DNA of 64,000 bases from Gyrodactylus bullatarudis (taxonomy: Eukaryota; Platyhelminthes; Monogenea; Gyrodactylidea; Gyrodactylidae), in contig SSNU01000327.1 of NCBI GenBank assembly GCA_012064415.1, positions 519,305-583,304 on the forward strand, in the 5' to 3' direction. A model generated the notes under the pieces. That model ran no database searches and was not told where the DNA came from. It saw nothing but the letters and a program-made list of their open reading frames with translations. This document shows positions 33,957 through 45,300 of this stretch, piece after piece (position 1 is the first letter of the stretch; each line of letters starts with the position of its first letter). The translations under genes were made by a program, and so were the position numbers.

Positions 33957-33961
33957 ATAAA
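33956..33961 (+). terminator. Poly(A) signal overlapping the Ly6 stop codon
   Basis: AATAAA starts on the last base of the Ly6 stop codon. The transcript therefore probably ends inside the opposing FCF1 coding region. Confidence 0.5.
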
Positions 33962-33965
33962 AAGT

Positions 33966-34629
33966 TTACATCTTTGGAGCACCGAGAGCCATGGGCATTT
34001 TCTCTATGTTTACACGATGACCCTGAATGAACATTATAGGGACACCGGGAATCTTTCTTAGTCTACGGCGTAAATCTTTGTCACATGTAGCTATAATATA
34101 GGCTCTCGTTTCAGCCCTTTGGTATATGCAATCGTCAGCATATGTTCCTTTATGCTGGCATGTAAGACGTTCAATTCGTTCATCTCGAAGAATCCTTTTG
34201 TTTAAATTAATAAATAAGATACGTACTTTAGTGCTACTTTATACTTTTCAGACATTTTTTCGATTTCTGCCATGACACAATCTGTAACGTACAGGAAACA
34301 TTTAGCTAAAAGGCAGTCCATAATGCTTTGGAATAGATCAAGACGATTTCTAATTGTAAAGTTTACATAATTAGTATCCAATATGATATGATAAGGAGGG
34401 CCTAGAGCTTCATTGTATGAATCCTTCATCCAAGGAACATTGACAATTCGAGAATTTGATTTCATGATTATCTTTTTATTTGCATCTTTTTCTTGCTTTG
34501 CTAACTTTTCTCTATCAGTTTTTTTACTACAAAGATTTTATCAAGAACTTAAATTTACATTCTATTATCTTTTAGAGAGAGCGTCTTCTTGAGAACAGCG
34601 AATTTACGAACTTGTTTCACCTTACCCAT
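33966..34629 (-). CDS. FCF1: rRNA-processing protein FCF1 (UTP24)
   Basis: FCF1/Utp24 is the PIN-domain endonuclease of the small-subunit processome that cuts pre-rRNA around the 5' end of 18S. Minus-strand exons are 34559-34629, 34227-34526 and 33966-34194. They join in frame to 199 aa (human 198). The start [20 protein letters not shown] matches the family. The PIN domain carries [16 protein letters not shown] (first acidic site), [14 protein letters not shown] [21 protein letters not shown] and [20 protein letters not shown], so all expected acidic residues are present. The C-terminus ends in the conserved GAPKM-type tail. The small first exon was placed by the MGK start and frame continuity. 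Confidence 0.95.
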
Positions 34630-35835
34630 ATTTCTTGAAAAAATTGACTTTTATAACAATAATCGCATAGAAAATTGAAAAACTACAATTTGTTTCTCAA
34701 AAGTCGGATGTGCGGATAAAAATTTCAAATTTAAAAATTTTAAATAAAAGCCTTTTATTTTTAAAAATATAGCAATAATGAATCAGGCCCTAATCAAATG
34801 AATCATGATTCACTATAGTTTTTTAGAATCTAACTTGAATTTGAAGTCTTGTATGTATCATAATTTTCCTAAAAGAAAGATCTGTTAAATTTGTAAATGA
34901 TTCATTTCATTTAAAATGAAATGATAACTGTAAATTAAAATTATTATTGAGATACTTACTTATAAGTATAGATAGATAAAAGTAATCAAATAAATCCCAG
35001 ACTTCTTAATAAAAAGTCGCTCTGGCCAAAGTATTTTCTAACCTTATCAAGTTGGTTAAGCCATGAATTGATCAAAAAATTAAAAACAGTGAAATTTTTG
35101 TCAATTCCATGCATTTAGAACTCTTTTCAGGTCCGTATTGGACCAAAATTAAGAAACATTAATTGCAGTATAGCAAAATATAATAATTTTCTCTTATGGA
35201 CCTGTTCATCTATGAGACTAGTGAAAATCTTTTTATCACGCATAGAGTTTACGACTACCATTTAGTAATGAGTTCTCTTATTATTAAGCATAACTTGTGT
35301 ATCACGAGATTTTTCAAGATAGTTTCACATGCTTAGTGAACTTTTATATTTGATTCTCTCATACCAAAAAAACAAGAGAAAAAACAATCATCGTCAAAAG
35401 GTTAGATGGTCTGCGAAATAATTTGAAAATTTATTACTTTGAGATTTTTTACTTGATCTTTAGTGAAAATATGTAGAGATTCAACACTGAATTATAATTC
35501 AAAGGTTAAATCTCTAACGTCTTTATTCATATCATCCATCTTGAATGACATCGATGGACCTATTAATTTCCCAGACAAGGGAATTACAAAATCTCCCTTT
35601 TTATGCATAGAGAGTTGTTAAAATTTTTTATCCATTTGCAACGGATGAAAATTTTATGACGTAAAAGTTGCTCTTTCCTATTGTAAAAAAGTTGTTGTAG
35701 ATGCATAATCTAATTTGAATAAACTTGATGTGTGAAGTGGAGGTGAAACGGAAGAATCTGAAAAAAGGATATAAATTTTACATTTTATTGTTATTCCTTT
35801 TGTAAACACTTTTTGTTACTTGAAAAATGCAAAAA
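34630..35835. other. Intergenic, upstream of FCF1
   Basis: A+T-rich sequence with no supported gene. The FCF1 promoter is presumably near 34640. Confidence 0.5.
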
Positions 35836-36242
35836 CTTGGTTGATATGAAGTTGGAAATCTATGATTCTTACAGAAATCTCAGAATTCGAATAAGTTAAA
35901 GATTTTTTGGAATCCAGAATGAATGAGTGCCTACTTTTATCGTTTGAAGAAAAAAAACCTGGAAAAATATGGTTATTTGTTCGTCTAATCTTTATCAAAA
36001 ATATCAGTATTTAACTGGTTTGAATCATCGAAATCGATGAAAAAGTGGAAATTTGGAGCATTTTCGATATTCGGAAAACGGGCTAATTTTAGCCAAATTA
36101 AATTTTTTTTCGGAATTTTTTCGAATATCTACATCTTATTAGCTCATTCTGTTTTAGAATTCAAAAATTAATTTCTTTCTGTGAATCCGGAGAAAAATAT
36201 CGATTTTTTTGTAAAAATGGCAAATTCTCATCTTCATGGCAG
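35836..36242. mobile_element. Foldback-family element, composite copy
   Basis: The left part (GATATGAAGTTGGAAATC, ending near 35973) matches the left arm type of 27517/50978. The right part (AAATCGATGAAAAAGTGG to TTCTCATCTTCATGG) matches the right arm of the 54931 element. The copy looks like a hybrid of two subfamilies or a nested deletion. Confidence 0.55.
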
Positions 36243-37185
36243 AAGAATGGTCAAAAAAAGTTTGATAATCAAAATTAGACAAGAAAGCCGAATATTTTTA
36301 GAAATTTCATTGATTTTCATATAAGGAAAATGATCATGAAATCGAAATACAACTCCCTAATGATCAGATTAGAATCATTAGATCAGATTTACATAGCATG
36401 ATCGATTTTCTTGTCCAATTGTGATACTAAAAAACTTCGAAATTTCAAGAAACTAAATTTTGAACAAGTCAAAAAAATATTCGAGCCTATAGTACTGATT
36501 AGCTTCTTAATTTTTTCAGTTGCAAAAGTGTGCTCAATTCTTAAGTTAGAAATACTTGGCTCTTAAAGTCTCTCTGGGTTATTTTAGCAAATTAGATACT
36601 CAGAAATCTTGGCTCTATCATTTGTCAAACTAGTGCTATACTTCTTCAAATAAAGTTGTTTTTTTCGAATATTGAAAACCAATTTTTCCAGATTAAAAAG
36701 GTAAAATTTCTAAAATAAGAAATTGAATTTATGTCGCTTTAGTATATAGTTGGTATTGACATTCAATATTACATACAGAGCTCAAGTCTTGGCCGAATTA
36801 AATTTAAAAAATAGCTTTCAGAAAATTTTCGAATCTTAGATTAAAGTATTCCAAGAGAATTCTTTGGAAAATTCCATTCTATTTTGATAAGTTTTGATAA
36901 GAAGAGGAGTGCTATATTCTAACTGATTCTTAAACTTTATTTCAATGAGAAAAGATTCCTTTTTGAAAATTTAATTTTGTGTAGGAGTCATTAGGAAAAT
37001 ATTCGCATTTTTGAAAAAAAATCATTCGACTCTGTATCAATTAAAATAAAGTGTATTAGAAAGTATCGTTTAAACAAATTTATAAATAATAATTTTCGAA
37101 TTAAATTAGTTCCTATTAGCTTGAAGGCTGTAGCGGAGAGATTTTTTTAACATTTTAAAATCGTCTTTTCGATACTTATAAACTT

Positions 37186-37436
37186 ATAATTGACATGAAG
37201 ATGTGAATTTATTATTTTTACAAAAAATTCTATATTTTTCTCCGGATAGGCAAGAAAAAATTTACTTTTTGAATTGGCCCATGAGTTGTGGAAATTAAAA
37301 CAATTCTGAAAAAAGTGAATCTGGCCAAAATTATGCCATTTTACGAATTTCAAAAATGCCCCAATTCCAAACATTTTCAGCCGCTGAGCCTTCAAATTTT
37401 TATTGATTTCAAAAATTTTTGACTGCTTTAAATTTT
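37186..37436. repeat. Foldback-family left arm fragment
   Basis: Starts TAATTGACATGAAGATG and continues with the TTTACAAAAAATTC and TTTTCTCCGGAT segments seen in the 54931 element. No matching right arm is found nearby. Confidence 0.5.
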
Positions 37437-40146
37437 GGGGGCATTTTCGAAATCCTTTTATTAGTAATAAATCATCATGTCTTGCAGAGTTAAAATTTTT
37501 AAAGATTCTGGTATGAGATATACAAAAAGCGCACTGTTTTGCTAAATTTATAAGACATTTTTATAGAAAGACTAAAAATATGATATATTTTTCAAAATTT
37601 AAATTCCATTGTAAACTTTATTCACGGAGAGTTGAAATATCCAACAATAAAATATTTTTAACAAAAGTATGGTCAATTTTTAATTTTTTAGGCATGGTCG
37701 GCCGATTTTATAAAAGTGATAAACATTATTTATCGAGTTGAAAATTATTGTTAATTCCAGTTTAATTGAGCGACCAAAAGTTTAGTTCAATGAAAAAAAA
37801 AATCCAAATTTTTTGAGCGATTATTTGAAAAGAAATTTATTAAGCCACAAGAATATGTATAAATCATGAAGATAGCTTTTACTGATGCTAAAAAACCTCT
37901 ATTATAATGGATAATTATCTTTGAAATGATAAGTCGGCTTTCAAAAAGAAACTCAAATTCGGAATCAGCTCAATTATTTTGGTAAGGATACCCAATTTTT
38001 AATTTGTGTGATGAAAAAAAATTCATGAAGGGTTTATTGAAATTCCGAATTTTCTTTCATCCACAAATCTATGCTATTTGATTTTCCTTACAAAATATCA
38101 GATTGCTGATTTTCTGTCTGAGAAATCTATCAAAATTCTCCACAAAGCATAACTCATTTCATGTTTAAAATTGGGGATTTCATTCTTCTTCCTAGTATAT
38201 TTATTTCAAATAGATTTGATTCATTATAGTTGCTTGATTGAAACCTGCTTTTGGGATTCTTCTGTTCAGACTGTTTAAAAAAATAATAGTTTAGTTATGC
38301 AGAAATTATGTGAAAATTGGTTTAATTTATCAAGATAAGCAAAAACTGCCACAACAAGAAGACTTAAACACTGTTTTAATGAATGATTTACGCAGTTTTA
38401 TATTTCTCCACAAAGCTCCAATAACTTGTTCTTTATGTAATGTTGTACTTTTCAAGTTATAAATCCAAAACACCATTCTCAAATTAATTAATTACTTAGT
38501 TTGCCATTTGTGCTGCATCATTTCATTTTCAGACCCTATTTGTTCATCTTCAAACACTCACACTAGAGCAAATTGAAAATAAAGCTATTCTCGAAGAATT
38601 TAATTCATCAAAATTTAATAATATTTTAGTAATCAAATTTTGAAAACCGAATCTAAGCATGATTAATTTGGAGACACTTAATTTCAATTTTTCAATCATT
38701 GCTACTCCATGAAAATTGATAAAATTGAATGAATTGTGGGTTCTTTCTAAAATTTGGTTTCCTTGTTTACTTTTATCAATTCCCGGTTAGAATGCATTTC
38801 ACTATTTTATCTTCCAACTTTTACTTTTTCATAATGTCAATGTGTTTAACATGAAATCTTTCTCAGCAGTTTATGTCTACTAGATTTAATGAACTGTACA
38901 AAAACACTCGGTATTTTCATAATGAAAGTCTATGGTTTACTCTCTTCATCTTCTTCTTCCAATTACACTATAGAATAAAAAGTGAGCAAATGTAAAAGTA
39001 ATTATCATACTAATTTTTCATCAATAAAAAATACATACTAAACCCTGAAAAAGGAAGGAATACACCAAGAGTTTAATGTAGAGTAATAAACTAATTAGTA
39101 AGGAAAGAAGACTATATTGGTTAAGACGAGACTATGTCAATATGATAGTTTTGTCTAGTCTCAGTAATTTTTGCTGAGTAAGAATAAAATGCTGTATTAA
39201 TGCTTGGCTGTGTAATATTAGTTTCAGATAAACTTGGATTACCCAGGTATTGTTCTGATGAAAACTGATCTACATGTGTACTTTAGAAACATTTGTCTGC
39301 ATTTTGATTAATACCTGAATGCGCTGTTTGAAAGCAAAACATCTTTCAAATATGATGAACGAAAATATCTATTCAAGAGTGAAATGTCAGATTCTTTTGT
39401 TTCGCTATATTTTCCTGTTCCCTAAATGTCCAAAAGTAATCCAGCGAATGCAGAAAACTCTGATCATTTTTTCAATGGTATTTTCAAAATCAACTTAAAT
39501 TGTACAACAGTACTCTCTCTAATTTGAAATTTTTTCTCAAGTTTGAACTATTAATTTAACCTTTATTATTAGATCAATTTTTGAATTCAGGGAACTTTTA
39601 AAGTCTTTTTCAAACATTAATAATTTATTTGATCAGAACGAAATACTTTTGTCTCATTCAAAAGTCTAACCTGTTATGAATTAAAGGTATATTCTGTCTT
39701 TATCTCAATCTTGGACACTAGCTAACAATGAATCCAGATATTTTGACTTAACAAAAAGATATCTCTGTCTCTTGAAATCTAAGATAATTTATGTTTGTCA
39801 AATTTCAGGAATAATTTTCATTCCTGAGGTTCAACCAACTTATTGAAGATAACAAATCCCTTGGAGACATGATGATCAATTTAATGGATACTAGAGAATT
39901 GCTCAACCCCTTAATGTATTTAACTGGAAATGAAATAATTTTGAGCAATTTTAAAAAGAAAATGTATTTGAAAATACTCCAAAATTTCTGGAACAGAGAA
40001 ATTAACGTGTTAGCATATATGATAAATATAAAATTAATTCGCTTGAATAGGGGATTGATTATCTACTATAACTACTATTAATAGTTTTTTTGTTAAATTT
40101 TTTATGTCAAGTTTTTTGAAAATGTTTTTGCATCTGTTAAAAATGG
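37437..40146. other. Intergenic, no gene supported
   Basis: Long A+T-rich interval. An open stretch at 39815-40081 (plus) reads like ordinary protein (IEDNKSLGDMM, then MDTRELLNPLMYLTGNE), but it lacks a usable start or splice site and matches nothing I recognise. Confidence 0.45.
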
Positions 40147-40440
40147 CAAGTTTCTTCATTTGACCAATTCTGGAATATTATTGCGTAGAGCTTGTCGGTT
40201 CGAGTAGACTAGCGGTGATGATTTAATAAGAGTGAGCGATTTTAATTCTCTTCTAAGTCTTAAACAGATTTTAGATGATTTCAGGTCCGTTTGGAACGGG
40301 GCTGAAAGTCTGCATATGAATCTTTTAAATGCAGTCTGAATTTTCTTTGACTATTTATCTCATTCTGGATTCCATACAGCAGAGCAGTATTCAATTATTG
40401 GTCGAGCATATACTTTGAAGAGAAGAACCTTCATGAGTTT
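40147..40440 (-). pseudogene. Non-LTR retrotransposon reverse-transcriptase fragment
   Basis: The minus-strand translation contains KVYARPIIEYCSAVWNP, the conserved segment downstream of the palm in jockey-like LINE reverse transcriptases. A KKIQTAFKRFICRLS stretch and a conserved-looking LRLRREL region follow. Two in-frame stop codons come soon after the first motif. Only this C-terminal piece remains, so it is an old dead copy. Confidence 0.75.
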
Positions 40441-40470
40441 TTTTTGAGGATTTCTACTTTTGTAGACAGA

Positions 40471-40670
40471 TTTCGGTGCCGAGACTTTCACAATTTAAAA
40501 ACCAAAATTTAGCTATGAAGATACCAAGTAATTTGGCCAAAAATATTACTAATGCAAGTTCACATTGTAGGCTTCAATTTAAACCTTAATTGATCCAAAA
40601 ACCAATCAAACTGGTAGAGTTAGAAAAATTCAAAAGAATTGGAAAGTGGACATATATGGCACCGAAAGGG
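40471..40670. mobile_element. piggyBac-type MITE, copy with damaged left end
   Basis: About 200 bp closely related to the element at 61839-62030. The right end GGCACCGAAAGGG is intact and followed by TTAA. The left end keeps only TTTCGGTGCC, having lost the outer CCC and its TTAA. It lies next to the dead reverse-transcriptase fragment. Confidence 0.8.
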
Positions 40671-40674
40671 TTAA

Positions 40675-42353
40675 TATTATTTTTTTATTTTAACATCATT
40701 AAACTCCTCTGTATCTGAATATAACTAAAATCTATCCCAGAATTGTAATGTTGATAGTTTCAAAAATTGAGCCGTACTCTTATGGATACTAATTTATTTT
40801 TAAAATAAACTTTTAAAGTGACAGACAATTCTTTCCTGACTCGAGAATTGAATTGACCTTTTGTCTGATTACGAATCTAGAAAAAGTTTAAAGCAATTAG
40901 TATGTTTAGTTGGGGATTAAAAACTGAGTAATTTATTTTCAAAAATTGAGTCAGTCAAAGTTTGAGCAAGATATTGAACTAAAAATAGCGATTGCATATT
41001 AATAGATTTCTTATCAAAGAATTTTCTGAGATTAAAATGAATACTAAAGAGTTTCTAAAACGTTTTAAAGCTATTCTGGAAATAGTCTTCGCCTTAGATT
41101 TGATGCTGGGGTTAAAAATACGATTTTCTTACTTGTTTTTTTTAAGATAGGAATGCCCCATTTTAGGTAGTGAATCTGAAATTTTGGGCTTTTTGTATCT
41201 CTTCTCTTGTCTGAAGTGTAACTAATCGGATGGGTGATAGACAAAGTATTTTCCAATGTAAAATATTGAGCTGTTACATGATGTGTGACTTTGTGGGCTG
41301 ATATTCAAAATTTTTTTTTCAAAATTAGGGTACTCAGTCAAAAATGTTGCATAATTGTTTCTCAATATTTTTTTCATATATTAAATTCAAAAGTATTCTT
41401 GTAATCAGAAAAATAGGCAAGTAAAATCAAAAAGTAGAGCGCATCACTTTTATTTCCGATTTTGAGATTACAGACTATTCTTTGCCCACTTTAAGAGCGA
41501 TCTAGATGTGGACATTTTTCAATTAACTCATGTTTCAGAATAGCCGGTGAAAAATATTTTTTTTCATTTATAGTTAACTGTGAATTAGAAATATTAGAAA
41601 TTCTTCGCTAAAATTAAATCCCATTAAATCAACATTACCTAATGAAGAATTAATCCGAATACATGGATGATAGAATATTCTCAGTTGGGAATAATAATGT
41701 GAAGAATCTAATACAAAAATGCAATGAAATAAAATTTTAGTGTTGTATATCATCAGAGAAGAAATTGTATTTTTGTTTAATAAAAGTTACAAAATTGTCC
41801 ACAAGTTAGGTCTAGAAGAAGAAGTAATAGGAAAAACTCGTTACCGTTTACGGGATAAATTTGCAGATAGGCTAATATTATCATTTGGAGGATTTATTTT
41901 CAACATTATCAACTCGAAGGTAAAATCATCATTTTGGACAAAATGAATGATTTACTACCAAGTAACAATGTGAAAGTTTTTAAATTGTAACAAACTATTA
42001 TTGGCTTAAAGTGAACCAGCCAATCAGAGATTGATTATGATGTTGAATACTCTTGCACACATAGTCGTAGAATAGAAATGTATGCACTCAAAACTTTTAT
42101 TCTACTCCAAATGAAAAACGCTCAAAGTTTGTCCAATTAGGAGAGATTTACGTTATAATTCTTATTACCCTCTTATAGACTCATCCCTCTATAAAAGCAG
42201 AAAGACCTTCGGAAACATTCACAAACGAGAAGAAATCTCAAAGCAAGAGGACGATCAGAAGACAATTTATTTATTTAATTCAGAATCTTAGTTTTATCAT
42301 AGAGAAAGAAAGAATCAAATTTATTTTTATCATAAACTGGAATAAAAAGAACA
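40675..42353. other. 5' flank of the TGF-beta gene
   Basis: No gene is supported. A possible TATA box (CTATAAAAG) at about 42190-42198, roughly 160 bp before the ATG, could serve the TGF-beta ligand gene. Confidence 0.4.
42190..42198 (+). promoter_or_regulatory. Possible TATA box of the TGF-beta gene
   Basis: CTATAAAAG sits about 160 bp upstream of the start codon in a less repetitive stretch. This position fits a TATA-driven promoter with a leader of about 130 nt. There is no experimental support. Confidence 0.4.
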
Positions 42354-45300
42354 ATGAAGGGCTTTTTTGGATTTACATTCTTAATCACACTGGCCCTACT
42401 ATCATTCCATATCAGAGAAACGTTTGGATGGAAATATGTTAAGCAGGTGTATCCCAAGTATTTGAACTACAATTATCACGAGGAACCCTTCCATAAGAGG
42501 ACTGTGAGCTATTTCAAGATGAAACCAAGTGAGAAATGGTTGGAAGAGTTCAAAAAGACGTTTATACGCAAGCTAAACTTGAAATCTATCCCACATAATA
42601 ACCATATTAACAAGACAAAAGTTTACGAGAGCATGCCATCCAAAGTCAAATCGTACATAAAAAACTTGATGGACGAGAGTAAATCAAAGCAGAGAAAAAG
42701 GGGCATCAAGATCAGTGGTTTCGTACACGGGGAAGGATGTGAGTTCAGTTGAGAAATTTTTCAAAAATAAATCCATAATTAACACAATTCTTTCTTTCAA
42801 ATTCCAGACAATGCAAGGCTTGGTAATTCAACAGTACAACTGGTCTTTTTCAAGCTTGCCAATGATATTCTAGACACATCTATTATTGAAGCCAGCATAG
42901 TCATGGATGTGAGTCTGATATATGATAATTTCTTGAAATTAGATTGAAATGTTTCTTTTACTCTACATCTGAGAGTGATAATATATAAGACTATCGAGAA
43001 ATTGAAATATTTATCTATTATCAAGTAAGGATCTTGAGTTTACCAAACATATTGATCATTATGCATTATAGATATATACATTTATCAATATTATCAAATA
43101 GAACCTCACGATCAAGATCCAATCACACTACCATTTTCAGATCTGCTTTTCTTCTCTTCATCGTTATCATTAGAATCTTTTTTAATGACTAGATGAATAA
43201 TTAGTTATTACAAAATCATGAAAAAAAGGTATGAAAAAATTATTTATTTGGAGGCACCGTATGAAAGTTGTTTTTACTTTATTTTACGCGCCAAATTTTT
43301 AACTCCTTTTAATTTTCAAACAAATTTTTCTTTTTAACTAGAAATATCTTAAAACTGTTTTTGGATGATTGAGTAATAATTTTTTGTTAGAAATATTAGA
43401 GTGAAAATGACCAAAAGTATCAAATCATATATGAGAACCGACTTTTACATTATTTCAGCCAAATTATGTGTGAAATTAAGTTTATTACTCAATCAAGACA
43501 TATAGTTTCACACTTTAACGACAAGGTGGCCTTAGAATAATTGTGAATTATTATTTACTAGACCATATATTAAATATAGTTTAGACATAAAATGTCTTCT
43601 CACTAGTAAGAGACAAAGTAATTTTGATCCTGAACTATTTTTTCATAGCCAAGGTTTCTCTATACTACAAGTCTACATTTTTGGTTTAAGGGACCAACTT
43701 TATTCGCTTCCATGTGAACAATGATTGCAGAGGGTTTAGTGATAGATATACGTTCGGAAAAGTTCTGTATTGTGATTTAATAGTCTTGAAAGATGAAGTT
43801 GAAAAAAATTGATTTATTATCTAAGAATCTAAGGGATAACAAATAGTTCAAATGTACTTTAGCAGATAAATCTACACTGATATATATTTTGCCCAGAAAA
43901 AAAGGGGAAAAACATTTCTTGACAGAAGTTTCTCCCCTATATATCCCTGTATCCTTTTTGGAATGGATACCATTATTTTAAACATTTTTTATTTAGTTTT
44001 ATATTTTCAAAAGAGAGAGAAAAATATACATCTTTCTTGGTCGTGTTATGATTAAATTCTGAAAAGCAGATTTTACATTCAGAATTAGAAAATCAAAATT
44101 TTGTTTAAACGATAATATTTTCGAACTTCATCAAGAATACTATTTGATTCTGAACTCATAAGGAAGTTTAGAGAAAAAGAACGAATAATTTAGTCATAAA
44201 CTGTAAATGAAAGAGCTTAAAAAATTCGCATTGTGATAGTATTTATTAGACTTTAGACGAAATTTTGCAAAATTACTTAAATCGCCCATCAATATGAAAA
44301 AACTAATCTTCAAGTATTTTAAAATTATCCCACCAAATTTCGCTTCAAAATACCTTTTCATGCTTCTGGAATAAGATAAACAAAATTGTGAAAATTTTCA
44401 AATTTAAAACGTTTTTTATTGTTTTATATTCAGAATTTTAACTTGAATTCACATTATTTCTTTACATAAAGTTGTAAAAATGACTTTAGCTCAAAAAGAA
44501 ATTTCTCTTATTCTTCATGAATATTACAATTTAGATTAGTCAAAAAACGTTCTAAATTAAAAAAATTTTACAATTTTGTTTATCTTATTCCAGAAGCGAA
44601 ATTTGGTGGGATTATATTAAAATACTTGAAGATTAAATTTATCATATTGATGGGCGATTTAAGTAATTTTGCAAAATTTCGTCCAAGTCAAGTATTTATA
44701 TCGTAAATGGGGTAGAGTCTGAAGAGACCCGGCGATGTATAACGTTTATCTATATATTCGTTTGTTTTCTCTAAACTTCCTTATGAGTTCAGAATCAAAA
44801 AATCTTTTTATCATTAACTTGTTTTTTTAAATCACATCTCTGTAGAGTGGCGAGCTGAAGTGCAGCCATAAGAATATTTCAATGTTTGAAATATTACCAG
44901 TTTACGATTACGGTAATACAAAGGTCTTACATGATAAAAGTCGCCTCCTGGCCAAGTATCATATAGATCATCCAATGGATCATGAAAATAGATTTGTAAA
45001 GATTGGATCAGTCCCTGTTGATTCAAATAATAGTTCGTTTTCCTTAAACTTTGACGTAACAAAACAATGGAAAAGCTGGGTCGAACAATACTCAATAGCC
45101 AAGGAGAGTGATAAAGAATTCTACAAAGGTGTACTGATCTCATGTGTAGGATGTGATTGTGGAAATAAAATCATCGATCAAGATAAGGTAAGTTCTCGAA
45201 TTAAGAGAGTCATTTCTTCATACTAATTTAATTTATCAATTTGTCCTAGATTGTCTTGGAATATACGTATACAGATAAATACTCTGAGGAGGAATTACAG

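Noticed and set aside
42354..42752. A separate 132-aa secreted protein gene
   Set aside because: The frame continues in register through GT-AG junctions into the TGF-beta prodomain and mature region, so it is exon 1 of that gene.
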